DNA from: Acidobacteriota bacterium
Lineage (GTDB): Bacteria; Acidobacteriota; Blastocatellia; Pyrinomonadales; Pyrinomonadaceae
DNA length: 64,000 bases
Direction of reading: 5' to 3'
NCBI GenBank assembly: GCA_003223025.1
Contig: QHXR01000024.1
Span: 1 to 64,000 of the forward strand
Shown: positions 16,135 through 26,300 of the stretch, in pieces
Layout: each line of letters begins with the position of its first letter
How positions within the stretch are numbered: the first letter of the stretch is position 1
The notes under the pieces: generated by a model
The model's database searches: none
Seen by the model: only the letters and a program-made list of their open reading frames with translations
Told to the model about the DNA's origin: nothing
Position numbers and translations under genes: made by a program

Positions 16135-18369
16135 ATGAATCTCAGAGCAGCCCTAAAAACAGCGATCCTTCTATTTATCGTTTCCGCGACGTTCCTTCCC
16201 GTTCGTGCGCAGAGTGACGCGCTGACGTTAGAAAATATTTATTCGAACGGCGCGTTTCGTTCTAAAGGATTCGGACCCGTGCGTTGGATGAAGGACAGCA
16301 AAGGATATTCGACGGTGGAGACGAACAAGGACGTTGGAGGCGCCGAGATCGTCCGATACGACGCGCAAACCGGCGCGCGTTCAGCGCTAGTGACAGCGAA
16401 GCAGCTAACGCCTGACGGCGCGAAAGTACCGCTCGGAATCGATGACTACGAATGGTCTGAAGACAATTCGCATATCCTTATCTTCACCAATACAAAAAAG
16501 GTCTGGCGTTATAACACTCGCGGTGATTACTGGGTTCTCAACATCGCGAACGGAGAGCTTCAACAACTCGGCAAAGGGCTCGATGCGAGTACGTTGATGT
16601 TTGCCAAGTTCTCGCCTGACGGCACACGCGTCGGATACGTCAGTAAGCAGAATATCTACATTGAGGACATAGCGACGGGAAAGATCGCGCAGATCACCAC
16701 CGACGGCGGCGGCAATATCATCAACGGTACTTTCGACTGGGTGTACGAAGAAGAGCTCGATTGCCGCGACGGTTTCCGGTGGAGCCCTGACGGAAAGACG
16801 ATCGCGTACTGGCAATCGGATACGAAGAATATCGGAACGTTTTATCTGATCGATAATGTCTCTGATATTTATTCAAAGCCGATCCCGCTTCCTTATCCAA
16901 AAGTCGGAACCAAACTCTCGGCCGTCAAGGTCGGAGTTATACCCGCCACAGGAGGAACAACGAAATGGCTTGAGTTGCCCGGCGATCCGACGAATAACTA
17001 CATCGCGCGGATGGATTTCATCCCGAACTCGAACGAGTTGATGATCCAGCAGCTCAATCGTCTGCAGAACACAAATAAGGTTTGGATAGCGAACGCCGGC
17101 ACGCTATCACTAAATAATATTCTCACCGAGACTGACTCCGCATTTCTCGATATCCATGACAACATTCGTTGGCTCGACGGTGAGAAGTATTTCACATGGA
17201 CGAGCGAGCGCGACGGTTGGCGTCATCTCTATCGCGTCTCGCGTGATGGAAAAGAGATGAAGCCAATCACCAAAGGCGAGTTCGACGTTGTGAATATCGA
17301 CTGTATCGATCCTGCCGGCGGATATGTTTATTACATTGCATCGCCAGATAGTTTCACCGAGCGATATCTTTACCGCAGCCGTCTCGATGGAACCGGTACC
17401 GCCGAGCGGGTAACGCCGGCGGGCACGGTCGGACATCATTCGTATCAAATGTCCGACGATGCAAAATGGGCCATCCACACATTTAATAATTCGACGACGC
17501 CGAATCGCATTTCGCTTGTTCATTTGCCCGAACACAACGAGGTAAAACTTCTCGAGGACAATCATGAGCTAAAAGCGAAGTATGACAATTTAGGTTTGAA
17601 GCCGAAGGAGTTTTTCAAGGTCGATATCGGCGACGACAAGCTCGATGCGTACATGATCAAGCCCGCGAATTTTGATCCGGCAAAAAAATATCCGCTTCTC
17701 TTTTATGTGTACGGTGAACCGGCCGGAACGACGGTCCAAAATAGCTGGGATGGCGGCGAAGGTTTCTGGCATCAGTACCTCGCGCAAAAAGGTTACGTCG
17801 TTGTGAGTGTCGATAATCGTGGAACCAAAACACCTCGCGGACATAAATGGAGACAGTCGATCTATGGGCAGATCGGCATTCTTGCGTCCGTGGATCAGAG
17901 CAAAGCGGCGACTGAGATACTAAGAAAGTTCGATTTCCTCGACTCGAAGCGTGTCGGTATCTGGGGCTGGAGCGGCGGTGGTCAGATGACGTTGAATTGC
18001 ATGTTTCGCTATCCGGATATCTACAAGACCGGAATCGCCGTGTCGTTCGTATCGGATCAGAAATTGTATGATGCGACTTATCAGGAGCGCTACATGGGCT
18101 TGCTCGAAACAAACTCGAAAGGATATTTCGACGGATCGCCGATCAACTATGCGAAGAACCTTCGGGGCAATCTTTTCATAATTCACGGCACCGGCGACGA
18201 CAACGTTCACTATCAGAGTTTTGAGATGCTGATCAACGAATTGATCAAAAATAACAAACTGTTCTCGATGATGTCTTACCCGATGCGCACGCACAGCATC
18301 AGCGAGGGCGCGAACACCACGCTGCATCTGCGGCGAACGATGGAGAAGTTCTGGCTGGCGAACTTATGA
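16135..18369 (+). CDS. Secreted dipeptidyl-peptidase-IV-like serine peptidase (S9B)
   Basis: 744 residues. The signal peptide ends at VRAQS. The N-terminal beta-propeller (about 40-490) contains EEELDCRDGFRWSPDGK, the double-Glu motif that binds the free N-terminus of substrates in DPP4. The C-terminal alpha/beta-hydrolase carries GWSGGG with nucleophile Ser613, Asp at 688-689 in HGTGDDNVHY and His720 in MRTHS. It likely trims X-Pro or X-Ala dipeptides in the periplasm. The stop codon overlaps the ATG of the broken serine ammonia-lyase gene (ATGA), implying an operon from GH95 onward. Confidence 0.92.
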   Translation: MNLRAALKTAILLFIVSATFLPVRAQSDALTLENIYSNGAFRSKGFGPVRWMKDSKGYSTVETNKDVGGAEIVRYDAQTGARSALVTAKQLTPDGAKVPLGIDDYEWSEDNSHILIFTNTKKVWRYNTRGDYWVLNIANGELQQLGKGLDASTLMFAKFSPDGTRVGYVSKQNIYIEDIATGKIAQITTDGGGNIINGTFDWVYEEELDCRDGFRWSPDGKTIAYWQSDTKNIGTFYLIDNVSDIYSKPIPLPYPKVGTKLSAVKVGVIPATGGTTKWLELPGDPTNNYIARMDFIPNSNELMIQQLNRLQNTNKVWIANAGTLSLNNILTETDSAFLDIHDNIRWLDGEKYFTWTSERDGWRHLYRVSRDGKEMKPITKGEFDVVNIDCIDPAGGYVYYIASPDSFTERYLYRSRLDGTGTAERVTPAGTVGHHSYQMSDDAKWAIHTFNNSTTPNRISLVHLPEHNEVKLLEDNHELKAKYDNLGLKPKEFFKVDIGDDKLDAYMIKPANFDPAKKYPLLFYVYGEPAGTTVQNSWDGGEGFWHQYLAQKGYVVVSVDNRGTKTPRGHKWRQSIYGQIGILASVDQSKAATEILRKFDFLDSKRVGIWGWSGGGQMTLNCMFRYPDIYKTGIAVSFVSDQKLYDATYQERYMGLLETNSKGYFDGSPINYAKNLRGNLFIIHGTGDDNVHYQSFEMLINELIKNNKLFSMMSYPMRTHSISEGANTTLHLRRTMEKFWLANL

Positions 18370-19873
18370 CAATGCTTCCCAGCATTTTCAACGACGTGAT
18401 CGGTCCGGTAATGCGCGGGCCGTCGAGTTCGCATTGCGCGGCTTCGCTACGGATCGGGCGAATCTGCCGCGACTTGATGGACGGCCGGATCGACAACATC
18501 CTTATCGAATTCGACCCGAACGGATCTCTTGCAACGACACACAAGGATCAGGGTTCGGACATGGGTTTGTTCGGCGGCTTTCTGGGTTGGGCTCGGTCGC
18601 GATCGAAATTGTCGATATCGCCGCCACACATCCCAACACGTACAAAATAACTCTCTCGAATAATTCCGAAACACGACGGCTGACTGCCATCTCGACCGGC
18701 GGCGGGATGATCGAGGTCACGGAGATCGACGGAGCGGCCGTCTCGATCGGCGGCGACTATTTCGAGACGCTCGTGTATTCGACGTCGCCTGACGCTGTAT
18801 CCGAATTTGTGAAAGAACATGTTCCTCACGAGTTCGTTGTCTCGCAGTCGGGATTTGTCGAGATCAAGTCGCGCGAATTCCCTTCGGCTGCGATTCTCAA
18901 CGACCTACTTGCCCGACCGGACGTCGTGTTCATCCGAAAACTCCAGCCCGTGTTGCCGATACTTTCACGCGGCGACCATTACGTCCCGTTCAAAACATGC
19001 GACGAAATGTTCGACTTTAATGCAGGTAAGGATCTGACGCTTTGGGAATTGGCCGCCGAATACGAAAGTGCGCGTGGAGGAATTACCAGGCCGGAAGTTT
19101 TCGAAAAAATGCGTTCGATCGTTCGCATCATGGGCGATGCGATCGCTACGGGTCTCAAAGGAACGGAATACTCGGACCGGATTCTTGGCAGCCAGTCCCT
19201 TCAGTTGAAACAGCAACTCGACAGTCGAACACTTATCGGCGGTGACGCGAACAACACGATCATCATGTTCGTGTCGGCGACGATGGAAGTGAAGAGCTCG
19301 ATGGGCGTCATCGTAGCTGCGCCGACAGCAGGTTCTTGTGGAGCTTTGCCCGGAGCTGTTTTTGGAGTTGCGCAATCACTCAACCTGTCGGAGGACGACA
19401 TCGTTAAGGCGATGCTTGCGGCAGGTATCATCGGCGTATTCATTGCATCGCGAGCGACATTCGCGGCGGAGGTCGGTGGCTGTATGGCCGAAACCGGTTC
19501 CGGCGGTGGGATGGCGGCGGCGGCGATCGCGATGATGGCCGGAGGAACGCTCGATCAATCGATCGGTGCGGCCTCGTTAGCTTTGCAGAATTCGCTCGGC
19601 CTGATCTGCGATCCGATCGGCAACCGCGTCGAAGCGCCCTGTTTAGGTCGAAACGTTTCGGCTGCGACTAATGCAGTTTCATGTGCCAACATGGCGCTCT
19701 CGAATTACGCTTACTTGATTCCGCTGGATGAGGTGATCGATACGATGAAAGAGGTCGGCGATCGGATCCACAACACTCTGCGATGTACAAACCTCGGCGG
19801 GCTGTCGATCACTCGTACCGCCAGGAAGATCGGCGAAACTCTCGGCGAGCGACAGGCATTCAAGATCTGCTGA
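18366..19873 (+). pseudogene. sdaA: L-serine ammonia-lyase, frameshifted with apparent internal deletion
   Basis: Single-chain, iron-sulfur L-serine dehydratase split between two frames. The N-terminal part (18366 to ~18590) reads MTMLPSIFNDVIGPVMRGPS SSH... to HKDQGSDMGLFGGFLGW. The rest continues in another frame from ~18590 (VAIEIVDIAATHPNTYK...) to the stop at 19873 and includes GSCGALPG, ICDPIGNRVEAPCLGRN and the C-terminal FKIC. Family members have roughly 20 more residues at the junction, so a small deletion caused the shift. As written, no full-length enzyme (L-serine to pyruvate and ammonia) can be made. The junction lies at GGGTTGGGCTCGG (about 18584-18602). It could be a real pseudogene or an assembly error. 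Confidence 0.85.
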
Positions 19874-19976
19874 ATACTTTTCCCGATCGCCGGCATTCGA
19901 GATGACATTATGGTGAACGGCAAAGTGAAATAACGCTCGACATCGAAAAAAGGATTTTTGGCGGACGTTTGATTCG

Positions 19977-21128
19977 ATGAATAGATCTAGAAATATCTCA
20001 ACCGTCATTCTTCCGCTAGTGATGTTTCTGCTCGCACCCGTGATCTTCGCGCAGAGATCTGTCGAGCCTCGGGTGTTCCTTCTCGATATAAAATCCGACG
20101 ACCGGTCGAAGACTCAGATCGACTACGATGCCAGGAAAGCGCTGAATGCGAAGGTCGCTTCGATCGTTTCGAAAGAAGCCGCGCCGCCGAGCGGAGACAA
20201 ACACGATTACATGAGTCAGGCTCCGTACTTTTGGCGCAATCCGGATACGCCTACGGGGCTTCCTTATATCAGGCGCGATGGTGAACGAAATCCGGAGATT
20301 CAAAAGTTTCCAGATCATGAGCTGCTCGACACAATGGTCTCGACAGTCGAACGTTTGTCGCTTGGCTATTTCGTCACCGGAAAAAAAGAGTATGCGGATC
20401 GCGCCGGCGACATATTGCGAATGTGGTTTCTCGATCCGAAGACGAAGATGAATCCAAACCTCGAATACGCACAGGCGATTCCCGGAATCAATACCGGGCG
20501 CGGAATCGGGATCATCGAGACTCGTGGTCTGACGCGTGTTGTGGATTCTGTCGGTCTGCTCGCCGGATCTCCATCGTGGTCAAAATCCGATCAAGCCGGC
20601 CTTGAGTCATGGTTTTCAAAATACCTTTCCTGGCTCCGCGAAAGTAAGAACGGGAAAGACGAAAGCGCAGCGAAGAACAATCACGGGACATTCTACGATG
20701 TTCAGATCGCATCCTTCGCATTGTTTGTCGGGAATCGGGATCTCGCTCGAACGACGCTGGAGGGCGCGAGACAAAAACGCATCGCTGCACAGGTTGAGAA
20801 AGATGGCCGTCAACCGCTCGAGCTTGAGCGCACAAAGTCGTGGGACTACAGCGTGATGAACCTCGACGGATTGGTAGCCCTCGCAAAACTTGCCGATCAA
20901 GTAGGCGTCGATCTTTGGAATTTTCAGGTCGATGGCCGCGGCGACATTCGACGAGCGATCTTGTTTCTAGCGCCCTTCGCGCGCGATTCGAATAAGTGGC
21001 CGTACAAACAGATCAGTCCGGCGAACCCGGAACGGTTTGACGCGATCGCTCGCGGAGCGGGTAAGAAATATAAAGACGCGGAATTTCAAAGGATGGTCAG
21101 CTCGATCGACGCACTCAAGAAACCATGA
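19977..21128 (+). CDS. Secreted alginate-lyase-family protein (PL5-like fold)
   Basis: 383 residues; the signal peptide ends near VIFAQR. The (alpha/alpha) barrel features of the alginate lyase family are present: DYMSQAPYFWRNPD, IETRGLTRVVDSV, KNNHGTFYDVQIASFALFVG with the NNHG catalytic-site motif near residue 235, and ELERTKSWDYSVMNL. These support a polysaccharide lyase acting in the periplasm. The true substrate may not be alginate: acidobacterial members sit in diverse polysaccharide loci, and pectin-derived uronides are an alternative. It is separated by 103 bp from the broken serine lyase gene. Confidence 0.82.
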   Translation: MNRSRNISTVILPLVMFLLAPVIFAQRSVEPRVFLLDIKSDDRSKTQIDYDARKALNAKVASIVSKEAAPPSGDKHDYMSQAPYFWRNPDTPTGLPYIRRDGERNPEIQKFPDHELLDTMVSTVERLSLGYFVTGKKEYADRAGDILRMWFLDPKTKMNPNLEYAQAIPGINTGRGIGIIETRGLTRVVDSVGLLAGSPSWSKSDQAGLESWFSKYLSWLRESKNGKDESAAKNNHGTFYDVQIASFALFVGNRDLARTTLEGARQKRIAAQVEKDGRQPLELERTKSWDYSVMNLDGLVALAKLADQVGVDLWNFQVDGRGDIRRAILFLAPFARDSNKWPYKQISPANPERFDAIARGAGKKYKDAEFQRMVSSIDALKKP

Positions 21129-21302
21129 ACGAGCGCGGAAAAGACTTTGAGTTTAATACCGTCTTAGATTTGTGCATAGTTCTTCTTAACAACCCAACAT
21201 TCTTTGTTCCGACTTCTCGCCCGCGCTCGCGGATTCCGACATCGCCGTTGCGTGTACCGCAACGGACATTAAAACCGAATTCGCCGTAGTAATATCGATT
21301 GA

Positions 21303-22052
21303 ATGTCCATCAGCAGAACGATTTCAGCGATAGCATATTTGCTCTTCGTTGCGGCCGCCTGGTTTGCACAAGGCGGGCCGCCGATGATCACCGATGATAC
21401 GGGAACCGTGGCGAAGGGGCACTTCGAGATCAACACCGCGTTCACGATGGAGTTCGGCGAGGACGGGAGACTTTGGGGAACGCCGTTGATCGATTTCAAC
21501 TACGGCACCTCGAAAAACACGCAGATAAAAGTTGAGATTCCGTATTACGTGCTTCACGTCAACGGCCAAGCGGGCGTTCAAGGTTTGGGAAATACGAACG
21601 TTGGCGTTCGCTGGCGATTCCGCGATGGTGACGAGAAAGGTAAGTTGGCGCTCTCGCTATACCCGCAGATCGAGTTCAACACGCCCGGCTCAGCCGCTCG
21701 CCGAGTTGGAATTGTCGACAGAGGTCCTGAGTTCCTTTTGCCCTTACAATGGGAAATGCATTGGGGCAAGACGGGCGTCAACGGTGACGTGGGTTATCGC
21801 TTCAAACGCGGCGAGGACGAGGCGATCTATGGTGTGCTCATCGGACGCGAGTTCAAGCGGTTCGATCTCCTGGCGGAAATTCACGGTACGGGATCGCGAA
21901 GGCATTTAGCCAGTGGTGAGGTTGTATTCAACATCGGCACGCGCGTTCCATTAACGAAGCATGCGACGTGGATAATGTCTGGAGGCCGCAGTGTGCGTCC
22001 TGGCCACGATCCAACTTTCGTGGGCTACGCCGGCGTACAGTGGACGTTTTAG
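21303..22052 (+). CDS. Putative outer-membrane beta-barrel protein
   Basis: 249 residues. A hydrophobic N-terminal signal (ISAIAYLLFVAAAWFAQG) is followed by GGPPMITDDTGTVAKGHFEI. Alternating beta-strand patterns run throughout, and the chain ends in aromatic YAGVQWTF, the C-terminal Phe signature of outer-membrane barrels. The TDDTxTxxxGHxEI opening is seen in transporter-like barrel proteins of unknown ligand. Its TAG stop overlaps the AGGAG Shine-Dalgarno of the next gene, so the two are translated together. Confidence 0.65.
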   Translation: MSISRTISAIAYLLFVAAAWFAQGGPPMITDDTGTVAKGHFEINTAFTMEFGEDGRLWGTPLIDFNYGTSKNTQIKVEIPYYVLHVNGQAGVQGLGNTNVGVRWRFRDGDEKGKLALSLYPQIEFNTPGSAARRVGIVDRGPEFLLPLQWEMHWGKTGVNGDVGYRFKRGEDEAIYGVLIGREFKRFDLLAEIHGTGSRRHLASGEVVFNIGTRVPLTKHATWIMSGGRSVRPGHDPTFVGYAGVQWTF

Positions 22053-22061
22053 GAGAATGAA

Positions 22062-22865
22062 ATGATTGATGAAAAAGAATCGTGGATCGCGAAAGTTCCC
22101 GAAGTGACCCTTGTATTTTGGATCGTCAAGATCCTTTGTACTTCGGTAGGAGAGATCGGCGCCGATGCGCTGACGATGTCCTATTTCGGCGAGACGACCG
22201 AAGGAGTAAGTCCTTTTTGGCACGAGTACGGTTATCTGATCGGAGCCGGCATCTTCTTCGTCGTCTTCTTGATCGCCGTCGGCGTTCAGATCTTTGCGAA
22301 GAAGTTTCACCCGATCATTTACTGGACGACGATCGTCGCGACAACCCTGCTCGGAACGGCGCTCGCGGATTATTTCACACGATCGGAAGGATTTGGCTAC
22401 TACTGGGGCTCGGTCATTCTCCTCGCGCTTGTGGTGATGTCGCTCGTCATCTGGCGACTGACGACCGGAAGCATCGACATCGCGAGCGTGAGTAACGCCC
22501 GCAGCGAAGTCTTCTACTGGGTCACTATCATGTTCTCGCAAACGCTCGGTACGGCACTCGGCGATTATGTTGCGAGCGAAGACGGGCTAGGCCTGGGCTA
22601 TCTCCTATCAGGAGCTGTTTTCGGCGGGCTGATGCTCGTTCTCGTTGGGCTGTATTATTCAACGAAAATATCTCGAACGATTCTCTTCTGGATCGCCTTC
22701 ATTCTGACGCGTCCGCTCGGAGCGGTAACCGGCGACTTTCTCGACAAGCCGGTCGACGACGGCGGTCTCGGCGTCAACCGCTACGCTCTCACTGCAGTGC
22801 TGCTTACGCTTATTGTTATTGCGATCTTTATCTTTCCACAGAAACCTGCCGAGGAGGCGCATTAG
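22062..22865 (+). CDS. Multi-pass inner-membrane protein (COG4705-like)
   Basis: 267 residues with about eight hydrophobic helices arranged in repeated units. Each unit contains a motif like EIGADALTMSY, LLGTALADYF, TLGTALGDYV or PLGAVTGDFL, with an acidic residue after a G-x-A/G pattern. The repeated GTALxDY elements suggest internal duplication and a possible transport role. COG4705 membrane proteins have this layout, but no substrate is established. A good SD (AGGAG) precedes ATG 22062, embedded in the end of the upstream barrel gene. Confidence 0.7.
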   Translation: MIDEKESWIAKVPEVTLVFWIVKILCTSVGEIGADALTMSYFGETTEGVSPFWHEYGYLIGAGIFFVVFLIAVGVQIFAKKFHPIIYWTTIVATTLLGTALADYFTRSEGFGYYWGSVILLALVVMSLVIWRLTTGSIDIASVSNARSEVFYWVTIMFSQTLGTALGDYVASEDGLGLGYLLSGAVFGGLMLVLVGLYYSTKISRTILFWIAFILTRPLGAVTGDFLDKPVDDGGLGVNRYALTAVLLTLIVIAIFIFPQKPAEEAH

Positions 22866-23010
22866 GTCCGTCGAGTCTGGTTCGCATCCGGTTCTCCCGG
22901 CTTGTCTCAGAGTTGCCGCTGATGGGGAGAAGAGAATGACGCAGTTGGTAGGGAAAACACACGCAGAAAATTCTGCTGGACAAAAGTTAAAAAGAGTGTT
23001 AATTTCCGAC

Positions 23011-23029
23011 TAATTGGTAAAACCAATTA
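23011..23029. promoter_or_regulatory. FadR/PdhR/LldR-type GntR operator (copy 1)
   Basis: TAATTGGT-AAA-ACCAATTA is a perfect 8-bp inverted repeat around 3 bases. It matches the known FCD-subfamily GntR consensus (TNGTNNNACNA; PdhR-like AATTGGTNNNACCAATT). The same palindrome occurs upstream of the rhamnose-lactate operon at 51472-51488. No cognate regulator gene lies in the window. Confidence 0.7.
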
Positions 23030-23066
23030 AGTTTTCAAGTTTTCAAGCAAGCATCATTCAAGAACA

Positions 23067-23077
23067 GTTAAGCGGTT
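23067..23077. promoter_or_regulatory. LacI-like operator GTTAAGCGGTT (site 1)
   Basis: GTTAAGCGGTT has the AAnCGnTT core with a central CG typical of LacI-family sites. It is one of five copies of GTTAANCGGTT in the window, all in regulatory regions of sugar genes. It lies 46 bp after the FadR-type palindrome. Confidence 0.5.
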
Positions 23078-23120
23078 CACCTCTCAGCATAATTGGAAAA
23101 AGCTGAACCGGAAAAGAGGC

Positions 23121-23149
23121 TTGATTGTTTTTCGTTATAGTGGTACTTT
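23121..23149 (+). promoter_or_regulatory. Candidate promoter for the TonB receptor gene
   Basis: TTGATT (23121-23126), a 17-bp spacer and TACTTT (23144-23149). It lies between the two LacI-like sites, which could block it. The match is moderate; other arrangements are possible. Confidence 0.35.
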
Positions 23150-23222
23150 GCTCGGGACAAATCCTTACAGACAGATCGACAATTTAGAGGGACTCATACT
23201 TTTGAAACTTTTTCAGATGGCG

Positions 23223-23233
23223 GTTAAGCGGTT
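23223..23233. promoter_or_regulatory. LacI-like operator GTTAAGCGGTT (site 2)
   Basis: Identical 11-mer to site 1, within GCGGTTAAGCGGTTTAC, followed at 23242-23248 by CTAACCG, which pairs with the left edge. It sits downstream of the candidate promoter, where a repressor could obstruct elongation. Confidence 0.55.
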
Positions 23234-23358
23234 TACTCACGCTAACCGGACGCTCAAAAGTTAGAAAAGCGATGGATGAAGAAATCCTGTTCTCGGGACA
23301 AAACCACATTGAAAGATCGAAAGAATTCCTAGCCGAAGCTAGCTAGTGGAGGAAATTT

Positions 23359-26300
23359 ATGCGACTCGTTCAGACCTCAGTGCTGATTCTTCTTTTTTGC
23401 CTGGCTGTTATTGGTCAAACCAACAAAGGTTCAATAACCGGCAGCGTGACCGATCCGCAGGGAGGCGCGGTGCCCGGCGCCAATGTCACCATCACAAACG
23501 TCGCGACCCAACAGGGAATGTCGGTTACTACGTCGAAGGACGGAATTTTTTCCGTTAGCAATCTCGATCCGGTTTTGTACGACGTCTCGATCGAGGCCAG
23601 CAACTTCAAGAAAGCCCTAGTTGAAAAAGTAAAGGTCGACACCGCGGCCACCGCAACAGTCAATGTCGCACTCGAGCTTGGAAACGTGAATGAGCAAGTC
23701 ACGATCACCGCCGATCTGCAAACTGTCAATTCGGATTCCGGCGCGCTCACCCAAACAATCACCGAGCGACAAATAAGAGATCTGCCATTGAACAATCGCA
23801 GCGTGCTGGATCTTGCGGTCACGATGCCGAACGTTTCCGGCGATACGGGCAGCGAAGATGTCGATGCGGGATTCGGTACGCCGATGCCTGGATTCAACCT
23901 CAGCGTGAACGGCGGACGTCCCGGCAGCACGGCGATGCTCGCCGACGGTGTTAACAATACCGGCGTCGGTCTCGCACGAGCCGTTGTAAGTTTTTCGCCT
24001 GAAACGGTTCAGGAATTTTCAATTCAAAGCTCGGCATACTCCGCGGAGTTTGGTACGACGGGCGGCGGTGTGATCAACATCACGACGAAGTCCGGAGCGA
24101 AGGACTTTTTCGGCACAGCTCTTTGGTACCATCGCAATCCTAAAACCAACGCTCGTGCGTGGAACCAGGGATCGGCACCGCGCCCGGCGAATAACCTTCG
24201 AAGCAACCAGGCGTCGTTTACCGTCGGTGGTCCGATCATCCTGCCGAATCTCGGCGACGATGGTCCTAAGATCTTTGATGGTCGAAAGCGCGGATCGTTC
24301 TTTTTCTTTGCCTGGGAACCTCGCTGGAGAAATGACTTTACTCAGAGCGTCGGGCTCGTGCCGACCGAGGCAGAAAAGGCAGGGGATTTCCGAGGTCTGG
24401 TTCCGACGGCTAGCGGTTGGCTGCCGAGGACGGTCGCGAACCAATTCGGAATCACCGGTTTGCCGGTCGTGACTGATCCGGGCAACTTTATCTATCAACA
24501 GTTCACGGTCGGACCCGGTGGTGCTTTCAATCCGATAATTGTTCCCAATGTATCGGGAAATCAATATTGTCCTTTTGGGTGGGTACCAACGATCAACGGA
24601 GTTTCCCAAGTGTCTTTCAACGGCACCGGCCAACGCTATTGCACAAGCGCGCAAGCTCAGGCTCAGATCGCGAACCAGGCAAACAATCCGGGACTCAACG
24701 TGATCCCGAACGCGTTCATCGATCCCATTTCTACCCAGTTGCTGACCAACATGAATCAGGCACAAGGGTACTTTCTCGACAACGGACTCGTCCGCAACTT
24801 TTTCAGTCTCAGAGAAGCGACGCAGAACGAGAGCCGCTTCACGGTTCGAATTGATCACAATCTTACCGATAACATGAAGGCGACGTTCCGATGGACAAAG
24901 ACGCCGGCGGTAGGTGTCAGGGCGGCGACCGGTAGTGATATCAACGGCAACACCGGTATATACAGCGATGCCACGCAGTATCTCTTCACATTGAACAACA
25001 TCATTTCGTCGAACATGTCGAACGAGGCTCGGTTCAACTACACGAACGGAACGTTCAGCGAAGATTTTTCGCCCGAGTTTTCCATCATGGGCGGACGAAA
25101 TTATTCGGCTGAGTTGGGAATTGCGAGCCTGACATCCGGCGGAATGCCGTTGATGCAGATCAGCACCGCTGAGAACCAGTACGCAGCTCCCGACATCGGT
25201 TCCGGACTGAGCACCAACAATTTTAACAACGAGAAGCGCTACGACATTAGCGATACGTTCTTCTGGACCACGGGGAACATGACCTGGAAGATCGGCGGCA
25301 ACATAAATCGTGCAAAGCTCGCCGTCACGCCTTTCTTTGCCGCATCGGGCGGACGCTGGCAGTTCCGCCGGCTCCAGACAAATAACAGCCCGGGTAGCGT
25401 AACGGGCGGCAACGCTAACAACAATAACAACGGCGGAAATAGCTTGGCGAGCATGCTTCTTGGTGTTCCCAACCTGGTTGCGTATCGGCCCGCGTTATTC
25501 AACTACAACTATCAATGGGACAGCTATGCGGCATTTGTCCAGAACGACTGGAAGCTCCGTCCGAACTTTACGCTTAATCTCGGACTTCGTTACTCGGTGC
25601 AGATGCCGAGAACTGAGGACGATAATCAGCAAGGTGTTTTCCGGCCGGATCTCGCGATCAGTCAGACGCTAACCGATGCACAGCGACGAGCGATTGCGAC
25701 TGCGGCAGGCGTTCTGGCGGCCGACGCAATTCCGTCTTATGTGCCGACGGCTGCGTCGATCGTTCCATTCGCTTTCTCGGGCCGCGGCGGAAGATCACGT
25801 CATATCACGGCGATCGATTGGAATGGATGGGAGCCGAGATTAGGGTTCGCATGGAGTCCGAAGCTGAAGCTGTTTGGCTACGATTTAGAACAGCGTGGAT
25901 TCGTGATCCGAGGCGGCTTTGGCATTTCGCACGTACCGATCAACGGTAATAACCGCTCGGCATTTCCGGATTTCGGCGGTTTCACAGAACCGGGCACTAC
26001 CAAGCCCGCAAACGCGACCGCGGCTGCGTCCACGGGAAGTCAGTTCCCACTTCAGCCGTTCAGGCTAACAGGCAACCAGCCGATACAAGGATCTACGCTT
26101 ACGCTCGACCAGCTTCTAGGGACGGACGCTAACGGCTTAGTCTTTAACAAGGCCGTTGTAATACCCGGAATCGCCGTCGATATAAATGATCCGAACTATG
26201 CGAAGGTTCCGACTGCTCAGAACTGGAATGTAGCTGTCCAGTGGGAGGTGGTCAAGAATTCGACGGTTGAGTTCGCATATGTCGGCAATCGAGGTGTGCA

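Larger units (their letters stand above)
22866..23358. promoter_or_regulatory. Long regulatory region before the TonB receptor gene
   Basis: 493 bp without a credible gene. It holds a FadR-type palindrome (23011-23029), two LacI-like operators (23067-23077 and 23223-23233), a candidate promoter (23121-23149), a direct repeat CTCGGGACAAA at 23151-23161 and 23292-23302, and a strong GGAGG ribosome site (23348-23352) 6 bases before the ATG. The architecture implies tight substrate-dependent control of the receptor. Confidence 0.65.

Noticed and set aside
24019-24858. 279-codon minus-strand frame inside the TonB receptor gene
   Set aside because: It is the antisense of a well-supported barrel-coding frame and shows no recognisable protein features.
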